NCBI GenBank assembly: GCA_019671005.1
Contig: CM033719.1
Span: 25,470,750-25,534,749 of the forward strand
DNA length: 64,000 nt
Source: Hibiscus mutabilis
Lineage: Eukaryota > Streptophyta > Magnoliopsida > Malvales > Malvaceae
Direction: 5' to 3'
Part shown: one piece after another, positions 50,401 to 62,867 of the stretch
Layout: every line of letters begins with the position of its first letter
Numbering within the stretch: position 1 is the stretch's first letter
The notes under the pieces: model-generated
The model's input: the letters and a program-made list of their open reading frames with translations, nothing else
Told to the model about the DNA's origin: nothing
Database searches by the model: none
Translations under genes and position numbers: made by a program

Positions 50401-50747
50401 AATAACGGGACCCTTAAAATTTACTCGCAATTATAATCAAATTTTAATTTAATCGTCACTTTAATCCGGAAATTTTAATATTAATAAAGTGGTAATTATT
50501 AAAGTACCAATTTTTGGCGGTGTGGGGGTGCTAATCCTTCCCCATCCGTAACCGACTCCCGAACCCGACATTTTTAAAATCTTTGGTTTAATGGTGTCCG
50601 GCCTACCGTAGTGGCCGGTGGCTACTCCATTTTTAAAATTAAAATACAGTTTTTCTAAAACCCTACGAAAGACATTTTTAAATACCCAAAAGACCTCCAA
50701 ACACACTAGAAACCTTTTTTTTTAGCGAAGGAAGGGATATCGTTACA
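47425..50747 (+). repeat. Element D 5' LTR (about 3.3 kb)
   Basis: TATAATAACTCATTTTTATC (decayed TGTAATCACTC) to CGTTACA. It includes a TG/TATG-rich tract at 47460-47990 and a perfect 26 bp palindrome at 48197-48222 (half-site CTGTTGGATCAGA). The middle section GGGGGTGCTAATCCTTCCCC is shared with element C. The frames at 48587-48853 recur in the other LTR (58375-58644) and are not genes. Confidence 0.85.
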
Positions 50748-50749
50748 GA

Positions 50750-50767
50750 TGGCGATTCTGCTGGGGA
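50750..50767 (+). other. Element D primer-binding site
   Basis: TGGCGATTCTGCTGGGGA two bases after the LTR end, differing by one base from the TGGCGACTCTGCTGGGGA type usually attributed to tRNA-Arg in Tat/Ogre-like elements. Confidence 0.75.
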
Positions 50768-51425
50768 CATTTTTTTGGTTTTCAAAATTAAAAGAGTCGA
50801 GCTTTTTAAATAATTATCGCTTTACTAATATCAGAAATTTTGGATTAAAGTGACTATTAAAGTAACATTTGGTTATAATTACGCGTTTATTTGAACACAT
50901 TTAAAATTTGGCATATAAACCCGTCCTTTTAAGTGGGGGAAAATGCTAGTGCTTTTGTGTGGATATCGTTTCTCCGTATAGGCCTAGCAAAGTACCTTCG
51001 GGGCTCGAGTACCTTATGCTTTCGTAAGGATATCGTTCCTTCGTAGGGGCATAAGCGAATGGGTCCTCCTGAATTGAACCCGGTTGAAAGAAGCCTATAA
51101 TGGGTGATGATCGGGGGCCTTGCTACCCTTAGTAGGGGACAACAAGGACAATTCGGGTGCGTCTTAGCACCAACACTGCATGTAGAGAACATAAAAGACC
51201 CACCCTTTAGAGCCATGCAGATAACCTAGGTGTTTTAGACAAGATATAAACAAGGTTGTTTTGTTTGTTTATCGTATTTAATTTACCCTTTATTTATGTA
51301 TTTATTGATTTTAACTAGTACTGACTTGTTTTCTTTTTTGTTTTTGTTTTTGCATATATCATCGCATTTGCATTACATAGGGTATTGATTCTCGAGTGGT
51401 TTCTCCCACAATAGAGATTGTTCAT
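50768..51425 (+). other. Element D leader region
   Basis: Untranslated leader between primer site and first gag-like frame. It shares CCTTTAGAGCCATGC with element C. No gene seen. Confidence 0.5.
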
Positions 51426-51599
51426 GATGGATCAAGGGTTCTTTGACCTGACGATAGGGGATTCGGTTCTGGAGTTTCATCCCAAGGCTAGATCGGGGAC
51501 AACAAAAGAAGGATCGTTCAGAGACTTCAGGTCATATTCGGCAAGTAGTGTCATTTCTGGTAACGAGTGAGGTGGAATAGAAGAGTTAAAAAAAACAAA

Positions 51600-52096
51600 T
51601 GGCCGAGATGATGAACCAGATAAATGCTACGATGAAAGGTAAGCAGCCCGTCAAACTCAGAGAAGAATCGATCAAGGATCAGAATGTAGAATAGAATGGT
51701 CATAATGTTAAGGTAGACAACACCGTTAAATATGACAAGTTGAATTCTTTTGTGATCAATCTCAAGAAACAGACATGCGACATATCTGGGGCAGATACCC
51801 AGGAAATAGAGGCAAGACTAGAAGAAGCTCGAGAATCAAGTGACGTAAAAAGGCATTGTCCTATATCTATGAGATACACCGAGCTGATTTCGTTGCTCAT
51901 TGAAAGGAATCTTAACATACCGGTGAAGTCTGTACCAAAGAGACCTTCTTATCTGAAGGGTTACAACAGTCGTATCTGGTGCAGCTACCACATAGGGGGT
52001 TCGGGTCATCACACTAAGAACTGCGAAGCCTTGAAGGACAAAGTTTCAAGATCTTATCAGGACGGGGTTTTGGGTTTTGAATATGGACAACCCTAA
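51600..52096 (+). pseudogene. Element D gag-like fragment with zinc-knuckle-like motif
   Basis: MAEMMNQINATMKGKQP at 51603 is followed by a stop and then the frame 51740-52096. That frame contains RYTELISLLIE and a CXYHXGXXGHXXXXC motif (CSYHIGGSGHHTKNC) with a following ALKDKV. This arrangement is typical of the nucleocapsid region of Tat/Ogre-like gags of this plant group (recalled, not searched). It occurs upstream of the coiled-coil frame and of a second gag at 53102, which is an unexpected order. Confidence 0.62.
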
Positions 52097-52209
52097 TTTT
52101 ACAATGAGCCAACCATTGCCCAAGGGGCAAAGTCGAAGAAGGGTCAGTGCCCAGTCCAAGGTTCGGTAACACAAAAGCGGGTCACTCAAATGAGACGAAT
52201 TCAGGAGCC

Positions 52210-52922
52210 GAGAGTAAAAGTATCTTAGAAGACAAACTTGCATTCGAGTACGGTCAGCTCAAGCAGGAGAGGTATGATCTGAGCAAAAACTGAAGAGTAT
52301 ACAAGACGAGTACCAAAAGTTGCACTTTGAATTCAAGAATGGCGGTCTGGGTGACACCTCTGAAGAATGGGTTAATGGCATGATTCAGTTGAAGAACAAT
52401 TTAGAACGTTGGAAGTAGAAATGCAAGACTAGTAAAAATAAAGCCAGATCATTGTCACGAAGCTGAAAAAAAGCTGAGAGCCAATGCAACATCCTCCAAA
52501 GTGAGTTGGAAAGTAGTCTGGCCATGGACGAGATCCTAAAATCAAGTTTGCAGCAAAAAGGGGAGGAATCTCAAGCCCTTCAAATGGAAAATGCAGCACT
52601 TAAAGAACAAGTAGAAAGGCTTAAGACTTCTTTACGCACCAGCGAGATTCGTGCTGAAGCATACAAGCAGGCCGAGTATAAAAGTTTCAAAGAAGTAACT
52701 GTCAAGCTACAAAAGGCCGAGCAGAAAATACATGAGAACGACCAAGACATGAAGAACGTTATGACTTAAGTGTGACAAGTGGCCCAATAGGTAGCAGATT
52801 TAGCTAACGCGGTAGCGCCGATAAGCCAGAATATGGATCCAGCGTCAGACCGCGAAGTAAAGCTGACGAAACTATTGAATGAGGTCAAGGAATTAGGAGC
52901 TAGAGCTCACCGCTATCTGTAA
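52210..52922 (+). pseudogene. Element D coiled-coil ORF remnant
   Basis: The open part 52506-52769 is rich in E, K, Q and L in heptad-like spacing (MENAALKEQVERLKTSLRTS), indicating a coiled coil. Related sequence continues in other frames on both sides: EYGQLKQERYDLSKN near 52250 and VADLANAVAP ... VKELGARAHRYL ending in TAA at 52920. I recall similar C-termini in DUF7745-like retroelement proteins of Malvaceae; the DUF7745 domain itself is not present. Stops and frameshifts make it a pseudogene. Confidence 0.55.
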
Positions 52923-53101
52923 AATCCTATTACCTGATGTAATGAAAGCTTTTGGTTTGAATGAAATATGTTCTATGGGGACAAATCACTTGTGAAATCA
53001 ATACCTTATTGCATTCATACATTGCATTTGCATCACATCCTTTGCATTGTTTAATAATTTTATCATTGCATGGCACTTCATCATTTAATTTCTGGGATTC
53101 A

Positions 53102-54128
53102 ATGGCAGAACTAGTTGAGGAAATGGAACGAACTAAGGAGTTGAGGCTTGACCTGCTAAAATAAAGAATCGAGAAGGAGCTAAAGAAGAAAGAACAAATA
53201 GATGTTTTCAATACAAGGGAACTCTGCCTAGTCCCTGATTTGGTCATTCCTCCAGATTTCAAGATTCCTAGATTTGTGCAGTATGACACTTGACCATGTT
53301 TTGCAGAAAAATGAAAGGATACATGAAGTGTGGTATAACCGTTTGAGCAGAAACCAAGTTCGGTCATGGGGTGACCTTGCTAATGCCTTCTTGAGTAAGT
53401 ACGGATATGCTTTGGACTTAGCGCCATGTCGTCAGTTTCTTTAGAACAAGAAAATGAGACCAAATGAAAGCTTCAGGGAGTATGCGCTAAGGTGGCAATG
53501 TTCGGCAACCCAAGTTCAGCCTTCTATAGTAGAAGAAGAGATGACTCCTCTGTTCCATGCAACGCTCCCTTCTCCTTTCTTCGATATGATGTTGGAGAAA
53601 TCAAGGAGCAGATTCGAGGATTTTATGACGATTGGAGAGATAATAGAATACACAATCCAAGAAGAAAAATTAGGGTCTAAGTCTAAGGACCGAACTGAAG
53701 AGAAGGCAGATGAAGAGAAAGAAGTAAATGAGTGTCGCCTCTAAGGTTCTCGCGGTCATAAAAGAAGAAGACAGACTAACACTTCGGGATCATCAAGGAA
53801 AATTCCTCGGAAGAGTGCAAATTTGGAAGTGTTCGGGGTTTCCATCTCAGGCATATGGCCTCAATTGGTAGAAGGTCGCTATCTTGTTCCCAGTCCGATG
53901 AAGATTACACCTGATCCACCTGCCCATAGCTTCGACTCGAGTAGCACATGTGAATTCCACATGGGGGCACCTGGGCATCCCACCAGAAAATATAGACCTT
54001 TACTGGAGGAAATCAAGAAGCTGATCAATAATAGAACCTTGACACGAGAATTGATCCAGCAGTGGAGAACCAAGGATGGGGGGCAAGTTTGCATAGTGCT
54101 AAGAAAGCCAGAGATGTCTCTGCATTAG
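53102..54128 (+). pseudogene. Element D gag pseudogene
   Basis: It starts MAELVEEMERTKELRLDLLK with a TAA at 53162, then a readable LCLVPDLVIPPDFKIPRF. The frame shifts near 53290 and is broken until 53454. There RPNESFREYALRWQ and ATQVQPSIVEEEMTPLF give the retrotransposon-gag signature, followed by a TAA at 53742. In the same frame the C-terminal CEFHMGAPGHPTRKY (53949-53993) is a CXXH-type knuckle with the last cysteine replaced by tyrosine. It ends at TAG 54126. No protease or pol follows. Confidence 0.78.
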
Positions 54129-56146
54129 AAGACTTTCTTGAAGTAATATGAGGAATCAACTTTACTACATGTGGCCCACATATGGTAAAGATCTTTTGTG
54201 AATAGGGCATGTGTCATGTTTGTTGATTTTTATTCCAATGAAGAACCCATTTTGCTTAACATACAATGTTCTTAAAAGCACATGGATGTGTATCTTTTCT
54301 CGCTGTCGTAGGTCACTAGTTATCAAATGCAAGATGTGACATTAGTTGGATGTTGTGATAACGGTGAGGTGTGATCTCCCCAATAGACTCTAGTCAGCAA
54401 AGCAAGACTACTACTCTTTCGATGACGTTAAAGGACGAAAAAGCTCCAAATGTTAACCATGCAGAGTCGCTTGAAATTGAAACTCTAAGCGTAATCTTCT
54501 ATGCACTAAAGAGTTAACAATCAAAACATGACACATTTGTGTGGAATAAAAGAAAATAACAATATTAGATGGATTAAATAAAAAGCACTCCTATGTTCAA
54601 AGCCTGGTAATAGGTTTATTCGGATAAGAGTATAGAAATTTTGGGGCACTCCGCTGAAGCAATAAGGTTGCAATACACCATCCAAGTCAAGAAACCTTAG
54701 CTTCATGAGTGATGGTAATATTTTCAAATCCTGACTATGCCAAGTAACTTGGGGTAATGTTGCTTGCTCCATCGTTGTCTTCAAGACAAAGGACTGTGAC
54801 GAGTTGATTTCCTCAAAATAATGATAAACGCATGAAAAAGAAGAAAAAAAGAGAGAAGAGAGAAAGAAAAAATGAAAAAAGAAAGAAAAAGAAAGAAAAG
54901 GAAAAAGAGAGAGGGAAAATGAGACAAAAATAAACAATAGCATAAATATAATTAAAAACACACACCCATCTAGAACTTTATTCTTAGAATGATATTTCTG
55001 CACTCGAATGGTCAAACAAGTCCACTCTTTTTAGGGCAGAGCAAATAATGAGAATTGAGAAAGAGTAGTATTCTGCATCAAGGCGGTAATCATGAGGATG
55101 AACCGAGTCATCTAGGAAGACTTTATAGCCTTAAATCACCGTAACATTCGAAATCCTTATAGACTCAAGCTATGTTTGAAATGATCGCTGAACGGTTGAA
55201 TCTAAGTCGCTCTTGTACTTGATATCCAGAGTTCCTATTCTGTTGTTTATTATAATAAGATGATGATTCCAAGATCCTGTATGTTAATCTAAATGATGCT
55301 TTTTAGTGGAATGCCAATCAACAAATTAACAATTTAAAGCCACAAAGATTCCCATGTATTACTTCAGAGATAAGATCCAGAACATAAGGTTGCAGATGTT
55401 ATCGGGCACCTAACCAGAGAAACAACCCCTCAATGTATAAGATAAAGATGATGACAAGAATATGTGTCAGATAGCTCAAGACCAGGAAGCGGGCTTCAGT
55501 TATGATGCCTTGGTTGGTTCAAGGAAATGAAGAACGAACTGGGACGAGAATGAGGTCACAAAATACGGGGGAAGGTAAGAGATAAACATTGATTCCCCAG
55601 AGAGTTAGAGCATAGGGATCGAGAGATGGTTCCCGTCAAAAAGCAGCAAGAAGATTGAATTTAGAAATTAAGTTCAGAGCATGGAAGCATTTTACTTGCC
55701 CCGATGATGAAACTGACAAATACTCCGAATGTTGGGTCAAAGAATTGGAAGATAGCTGAGCTTATGATTGAGTGGGGCAATGCAGAACATGAAGAATGGT
55801 AATAATCCCTACACAAGAATGATATAGAGAATAGAATGAGCTTATTTGTGAAATGGATAGAGACCTCGAAGAAGAAATAGGGTTGCTTGTGTAAAAGAGC
55901 AAGAGCGGGTATTCAATTGATAAAGGAAAGATTGATGAAAATGAAGATCAAAACTGAGCATATTGCAAAAAGAAAAGAAATAAAGAAATCTAGAAAATAA
56001 CTTTTCAGGGCATAGGATTTTTAAAACATATTTAAAAGAGAGAAAGGGATAAAAGAGGAAAAAGAGAAGAAAAAGAGTAAAGAAGAGAGAGAAGAAAAAA
56101 AGAGAAAAAAAGAAAAAAGAAAAAGAAAGAAAAGAAAAAGAAGAAG

Positions 56147-56179
<33 letters not shown>

Positions 56180-56300
56180 AAAGAAAGAATAAGAAGAAAA
56201 AGAAAGCATTACATTGCATGCATCATACAGGTAGAGGCATGTCAATTTTTTGTTTTAGACATGTATTTGAAGAATTTTCAAAGAATTTGAAAAAGCAAAT
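54129..56300. other. Element D internal remnant with purine-rich tracts
   Basis: No domain recognised in any frame. Two strongly purine-rich GAAA/GAAAAG tracts lie at about 54830-54930 and 56035-56205. Their minus-strand phenylalanine/serine-rich frames (54521-55015, 55842-56245) are artefacts of composition. Confidence 0.55.
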
Positions 56301-56319
56301 TTTATTAAAGAAAGAAAGA

Positions 56320-57015
56320 TCGGCGCCATAGTAGTGTGAGGCTAGATGGTGGTAGCCATAGTAGCGTGAAGCCAGACATTAAGTCCTTCGGGCCATCAGT
56401 AAGTCCTTCGGGCATGATGATAAGTCTTTCGGGCCACCGATAAGTCTTTCGAGCATGGTGATAAGTTATTCGGGCCATCAATAAGTCATTCGGGCATGAT
56501 GAGGCAGCCATAGTAGCGTGAGGCCAGATGACGGTAGCCATAGTAGCATGAAGCCAGATATTAAGTCCTTCAGGCCATCAGTAAGTCCTTCGGGCATGAT
56601 GATAAGTCCTTCGGGCCACCGGTAAGTCTTTCGAGCATGGTGATAAGTCCTTCGGGCCATCAATAAGTCCTTCGGGTATGATGAGGCAGCTATAGTAGCG
56701 TGAGGCCAGATGACGGTAGCTATAGTAGCGTAAAGCCAGATATTAAGTCCTTCGGGCCATCAGTAAGACCTTCGGGCATGATGATAAGTCCTTCGAGCCA
56801 CCAATAAGTCTTTCGAGTATGGTGATAAGTCCTTCGGGCCATCAATAAGCCCTTTGGGCATGATGCGACAGCCATAGTAGCGTAAAGCCAGATATTAAGT
56901 CCTTCGGGCCATCAGTAAGTCCTTCGGGCATAATAATAAGTCATTCGGGCCATCGATAAGTCCTTCGGGCCGTTAGTAAGACCTTCGGGCCGTTAGTAAG
57001 ACCTTCGGGCATGAT
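56320..57015 (+). repeat. Element D 3' tandem repeat (TAAGTCCTTCGGGCC units)
   Basis: Short unit of about 21-30 bp alternating TAAGTCCTTCGGGCCATCA and TAAGTCCTTCGGGCATGATGA. These are arranged in a higher-order unit of about 182 bp marked by GCCAGAYATTAAGTCC at 56371, 56553, 56735 and 56887 (the last interval about 152). Open frames across it are by-products. Confidence 0.85.
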
Positions 57016-57217
57016 GTCAACCTGTCCTTTTAAATGTCGATATAAGTATGAATCGGGGCATAAAAAGGGAATAAAGCTCGAAGAGGTGGTCGAGGAAAAA
57101 TGGAGAGTTTCAGAAGAACACGTGATTCCGAAGCTACAAATAGGGAAGTCAGATAAAAAAAGTGTTTTGGGTCTTTTCTTTGTTCTCGTTTCACAAGAAC
57201 AAGCAAAGAGTGGCAAC

Positions 57218-60091
57218 TGTAATCACTCATTTTTATCTGGTTTGTAAATATTGTGTTAATATATTAGTATAATTATTAATAGATGTTATTATTGCATGTA
57301 TACTTATGTAGTATTATTATGTGTGTATTATATACGTGTGACTAATGTGTAATGGCATGTGTGTGTGTCGTACGTATGTTTGCATGTTACGTATGCCTTA
57401 ATTGTTTGTATGTATAATGTGTGTATACTTATATTAATTAGGTGTGTGAACATATATATATACTTGTGTGTTATGTGTTTAATCGTATGTAATACATATG
57501 TTAATTTGCATATATGTGTGTATGTATGTTATTTAAATATTATGTGTATGTATGTATATGTGTGTGTCTAGTATGTATGTGTTATTAAGGTTTGATTTTT
57601 TAGAAATATTAATATATTATATATGTGTTGTATATTGCATGAATGTTTGTATTAATATATTATGTGTATGTACGAATTAAGGTATGTGTAAGTATGTATA
57701 TGTGTATATTTATATATATATATTGCATGTATGTAATATATATGTCTATGTGAATACATATTGCATGTCCATATAGGTATAATTAATATATGCATCTATT
57801 ATTATTGGGTTAAAATAGATCCAGCATAAAATATAAAACCCATTTATAATATAAGTGTCTAGTCCATTTTACAAATTGAAACCCAACTAAATAATTACAT
57901 GGCCCATTTCGGCCAAAGCCTAAACGAGACCCAATATCCTAAAACCCTAAAACCCTATCTAATAAGATCTGACCATTGGATCAGATCTGATCCAACGGTC
58001 CTGATTGAAGCCATAAGTCCTTTCATCTGCCGCGCGTGGAACTCTCACCTAAACTACTTGCCTCCCACGTGCGCGTTTCTCGCACGCGCAAGACTCTTTA
58101 GCTTTAACACGCCACGTGGCTCGATCAGAGGTCGACATGTCATCTCCAAGATCTGATCGCGGCCGTTGATCTTCATGCAATCCCAACCGTTAGATCATAT
58201 CTGTTCCAACGGCCAAGAACACGTCTGGATGCGAAGACACCACCACCATGCCGCCGTACAGCTCTCCCTCAACCACCAAACATGCGCAAATACCATAAAA
58301 ATAGGACATGTCAGATTCAGAAATCAAACGGGGATTATGCAACCAAATCTAAAAAAAATAGATTATTTTTCTTTCTATCTACCAAACGAGATCAGAAAAA
58401 AAGAGGGCATATATGTAATGAGATCTAACATTTTGTAAGTTACCATATCTGAATGAAAAAAAAACAAAAACAACAAAAAAAATTCCAGAAGGTATTTTTC
58501 TTCTCTTGCTTTGCGTGTCCATTGGAACCAGAAAATAAAAATAACACCAAGTAAGAAGAAGAGAGTAAGGGGAGGGAGGCTTACCCTCGTCGTCGATAGA
58601 ACTCCCCTTGGCCAGCAATAAACCCCATGCGGTGAGCCGATCAAAAAGGGATGTTTGGTCTCGGCTTGCTTAGGAAAAATGTTTTTGTTTCGGTATTTTC
58701 TTAGATCTAGAGGAAGATGGTTGTTTTTTTTAAAATGGGGGAGGGATTCAAGTTTAGTTGAAGCAATGGTTCGTTTTGAGGGTGGTTCGAAGCTTTACCA
58801 GCGTCGACTAGCAGCGGCCGACAGTGGTTGGCTTCTAGGTCGGCTGTTATGAAACAAAAAATGAGAGGGTTTGTTTTAAGAGGAATTTCAAAATGTCAAA
58901 AAGGGTTTAGATTAAAAGAAAGGGTCCTTTTATAGAGTTTGGATTTTTTTAAAATGGTACAATCACGCACTAAGAACCTCCGTCCTCCCCAACTTTTCGT
59001 TTCGAGTCTTCCCCTTGGTCTAATTACAGATCTGATCCTCTTTTTTTTAAATCTTTTAATTCGGTCCCTAAATTAACCAAAATCAGATTTTGAATGGAAA
59101 ATTACTCACTTAGTCCTTCCGTGTTTTGACTATTTTCACTTCGAGCTTCCCCCTTGGTCATATTACAAGTTTAGTCCCTACAAGTTTATTCCAGTTTATA
59201 ATTTGGTCCTGAAATATCTTTTTCTTTGTTTTAACTTCTGCTTTCTGTTTTCATTTTGTTTATTTCCAATCCATTTTCATGATTTAAATAATTATCCTTT
59301 TTTATTTTTTTAGTATGCTTGCATCTCCCATTTAAGCTTATATGTTTTTATATTTTATGTCTATTTATGTTTTTACATATAATGTTTGCATTTTTATGTA
59401 GTACATCATGCTTTTATGTTTATTTTATTTGTTTGTATTATATGCATGTTTATTTTATATATTATGTTTTAGCTTAATTTGCATACCATGTCCATATCTA
59501 GCTTTTTTCATTTGTTTCGTATTTATTTGTGATATTGTGCTTTTTGTGTTTTAATCCGTTTGTTCATCGTATGGATTTACGCATGCTTTAGGAATTGTTT
59601 TAGTTTCCTTATATATAGCATGTTTTTCTATATTAACTTTTTTTATATATCCCTTTTGTTTTAGTGTCATATGGTAAGAATTCGGTTTTGGTTTTTTTCA
59701 TGAGAGCATGTTGCTTTAACTTGTTAGTTTAATATCATGTTATGTCTATGTCATGCGTATTTTGTTTTTTTAATATGTTGTTTATGTGTTAATTTGATAT
59801 TAAAGCATGATATTTAATTAAATCTTTTTTATATGCTTGTTTTGTTTTATGTAAAAATTATCATGGATAAGTTCTAGTTTTTTTAGTTTGATGTTCTTGT
59901 TTTCAATGTCATCACGTCTATGCTTAATGCTTTGTTTTATTTTTGTCTATATGTCTTATTAGTGTCGTATCACTTTCGTATATATGTTATATAATTTGTT
60001 TTCTAGGATTGCATAATGAATATATTAGTCGTCAATGCGGTGTCCTTTTATTCGAGCGTAAACGTGACCAGTATCAAGCGCAGTGATGGTG
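57218..60091 (+). repeat. Element D 3' LTR, truncated
   Basis: TGTAATCACTCATTTTTATC onward, matching 47425-50391 of the 5' LTR with small indels. It stops at GCAGTGATGGTG, leaving off about 350 bases. The palindrome is present near 57967 with one mismatch. Confidence 0.86.
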
Positions 60092-60854
60092 AGTGGAGAG
60101 TTGTAACGACCTGGATTTCTCGAGTCAATAATGGGTGTTGACCCGAGTCTTGGACCATACGTTGGGTCTAATGTTCGGGTTATGTTGGGCTTCTATATGT
60201 TGTTGGGCTTGTTTAAGGGTTTTGGGCTTGGCTTAGTATGAGTTTTGAGGAAAGGTATTATGGTAAAATCATAAATGAGGAGACAAAGGCTGATGACATT
60301 GGTTATTTTCTGCAGAGGGAAAGGAGAGGTGAAGTCACCTTGTCTCCATCTCCCTCCTTATCTCTTTCCTCTTCAAAATCCCTTCCCAAACACAAAGGAA
60401 AGATGGAAACTTTTTGTGGTGGAGTGTGAATCTCGGACTGGTCATCAAGGAAGAGTTTATCAGCATAAAATGATCTCTATTTCGAGCTAAGCATCATTAG
60501 AATTGGTGGAGGTTGAATTTGGAAGCTTGGACCAAGAAGAGGGGTGGTAAGAGCTTGGTGGGAGCTTCATTTCGGGTTTTGCTTGTTGAGGTCACTACAT
60601 CTCCGAATCCTACATTTCATGAGCCTCATGATATGATTGCTTTGTGTGGTTCATAGTTTTGGGTTGTATGGTTGAGGTTTTAGAAGCTTAAACCCCTTAT
60701 TAATGGAAAATCAAAGACGAGATGTTGGTAAGGCATAAAATGGATAGAAAACCACCTATTATACTCTTAATAACTTGTAAGATCGTTTTGGACTTAACCA
60801 TGGAGGTTAGGGGTGGGATAGAGGAAATCCCGAGCTTCAGATTTTGAAATTTGG

Positions 60855-61240
60855 GCTCGCGTACCGATACGGGGTGGTAGCGTATCGGTACGCCTTCGTT
60901 ATAAGGGAGACGGATTATGAAGGGCATACCGGTATGCCTTCCCGTGTATCAGTACCCCTTGCTTGATAAGGATTCCAGTAACGCTTTGGCGTACCAGTAC
61001 GCTAGGGGCGTATCTGTACGCACTGTTGTATTGCCTGAGAAAGGCTTAGCGTACCAATACGAGTATGTGGGAGTACCGGTACAGGGGTGGATCGGTACGG
61101 GGCGATCCTAGTACCGCTGAAGTGTATCAGTACGACATGTAGCATGGTCTAATTCTTTCAAACTTAGTTAGCGTATCGGTACTCATGGTGGAGTATCGAT
61201 ACCAGGAGGGCAGTACCAATACTCACCTTAGAGTATCGAT
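60855..61240. repeat. GTATCGGTACG word cluster in E
   Basis: Near-palindromic words GCGTACCGATACG, GCGTATCGGTACGC, GCATACCGGTATGCC, GCGTACCAGTACGC and GAGTATCGATAC recur about every 62 bases, often as pairs 12-25 bases apart. Confidence 0.75.
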
Positions 61241-61749
61241 ACTCACTGGGCAATCTGCCCAAGAAAGTTGATTTCACGTTTGGGGGTTCTATAATTTCTG
61301 GTAAAGGCTCTAGTGGGTCCCTAAAGGTATAAAACAAACTCTAAAACTGAGAAATCGAGGTTAGTAACCCGTATGTGGATTAATGGCTTCGTAATAGTTG
61401 GGTAAGTTACTTGGACTAGTAATCCATAGGGATCCGTGGTGGATCAGTTGCTGCTACGTGATAGCTTGGGGTCCTTGCTGTGTGCTGAAGGGATGCCCAC
61501 ATAGGCTGGTTGCCTCGAATAATATGATGGTCTAACGTAAAAGATGTAAATGAATCCTAATGACATATTAATTATTGTATCAAATGAGTCATGCCTCGGA
61601 GCATTGGTAATGGTTAGCTGGATGTCTTTTATCTCTCGGTGAGATATATTGATGCTTAGGGGAGCATGTAGTATCGCCTGTGTCTTGGTTAGGAATCTGG
61701 ATGTCCTAGGGTCAGTGCAAGGGCACTTAAATAAGGGGATGTGTATTCC

Positions 61750-62235
61750 GGGCTATGTGATCGAGTACATCCGACGTATCCACGAGCTATGTGATCTGGA
61801 TGCGGTCCGAAACCTATTCTTAGGCTATGAGATTAGGATATGGAAATACAACTCGGGGGCTGTGTGAGATCGAGTAACTCGATGGGCTATGTGATCTCGA
61901 CTAACCTGATTGGCTATGTGACCTCAACAAAAGACTGGTTGTGGCTATTGTGATCCAAGTATGTCTGGGACGTATCTGTGGTATTATGATCTGGATATGA
62001 TCCTAACCCGACATCTATGTGATCACGGGTAACCCGACGACTGTGTGAGCATGGGAAAATAGTATGGCTTCGTTGGCCATTAGGGAATGTATGTTATTTA
62101 CGTGTTGTATGGATGAAGATGTTAGCTATTTTAACCCTTGGGCTATGTGATCAGGGTAGGGTTGTTACTCGACAGGCTGTGTGAGCTTGAGTAACTCGAT
62201 GTGCTGTGTGATCTCGAATATGGGCTAGATAACCC
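61750..62235 (+). repeat. GGCTATGTGATC repeats in E
   Basis: The word GGCTATGTGATC or variants (GGCTGTGTGAGC, GCTATGTGACC) occurs at least nine times with YAACTCGAT or YAACCCG between, in irregular units of about 30-50 bases. Confidence 0.65.
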
Positions 62236-62867
62236 TTGGGCTATGTGATCAGGGTATGGGACGTAACTCAATGGTCGCTGGGACCTTACGTATGGTAAGT
62301 CTGGGATGGCTTAGTGGTCTTCTTGCAATAGTGGCATCTTGAGACAGTTGTAAACTCTAGCTAGGGTAGGCTAGACGATGATCCTTAGATGTTGAGAAGC
62401 CTTTCTGTGCACTCTTGATTATATTATCACGCATGCTTGTTTTATGATATTCATGAATTGTGGTAGAGTAGAAATGTACCACTGAGCTTTGCTAGCTCAG
62501 CGTACGGAATTGTGGTTTTTTCGTGCGTAGGTTGCTTTTGGAGGAGCACATCGAGGAGGATTTCCCAGCATTGAGCCAGTTTCAGAGTACAATACTTGAT
62601 GTTTAGTTTGGACTTAATGTATTCATAGGACTTTACCACAGTCGAGTCTGTATTTTATTTTGATTTACTGTTATTTAGAAAAACGATATATTTTAATTCG
62701 AACTTATATTTTGTAAACCCTTTTAATCTCATTATCTACGTGGATTTTATTGTAATGGATTATTTCGAGAATCGCCAACTTGTGGTTTTAAACGAGAAAA
62801 TTTGATGGGTTGGTTTTGGGTGACCCGAATGTGATGCTCTGAATCCGAGACGGATCGGGGTGTTACA

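Larger units (their letters stand above)
47425..60091 (+). mobile_element. Element D: Tat/Ogre-like gypsy element without recognisable pol
   Basis: Has a 5' LTR (47425-50747), a primer site, gag-like frames, 3' tandem repeats and a 3' LTR (57218-60091) missing its last 350 or so bases. The internal region is only about 6.5 kb and I find no RT, RNase H or integrase motif, so it is a deletion derivative dependent on other copies. It sits in F. Confidence 0.82.
60102..62867 (+). mobile_element. E: chromovirus-like LTR (about 2.8 kb), with a trace of polypurine tract
   Basis: TGTAACGACC to GGGTGTTACA gives LTR-style ends. The 11 bases before it (GAGTGGAGAGT) resemble the purine tract of element A, suggesting the 3' LTR of a largely deleted element rather than a clean solo LTR. 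It contains a GTACCGATACG cluster at 60855-61240 and many GGCTATGTGATC words between 61750 and 62235. The protein-like frames (60238-60490, 60917-61111, 61649-61867) show no known domain. Confidence 0.72.

Noticed and set aside
52930..53367. Minus-strand 145-codon frame
   Set aside because: Antisense to the element D gag region, serine-rich and without recognisable domain.
55842..56245. Minus-strand frames very rich in F and S, resembling membrane proteins (also 54521-55015)
   Set aside because: Direct consequence of GAAA-rich purine tracts on the plus strand. No start context or family resemblance.
56305..56663. Tandemly repeated minus-strand frame with repeating RTYHHARKTYRWPE
   Set aside because: By-product of the 182 bp DNA repeat. 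Frames differ between repeats and there is no conserved start.
56320..57015. Possible CRISPR-like array
   Set aside because: The repeats are adjacent, degenerate and without unique spacers, and the genome is a plant.
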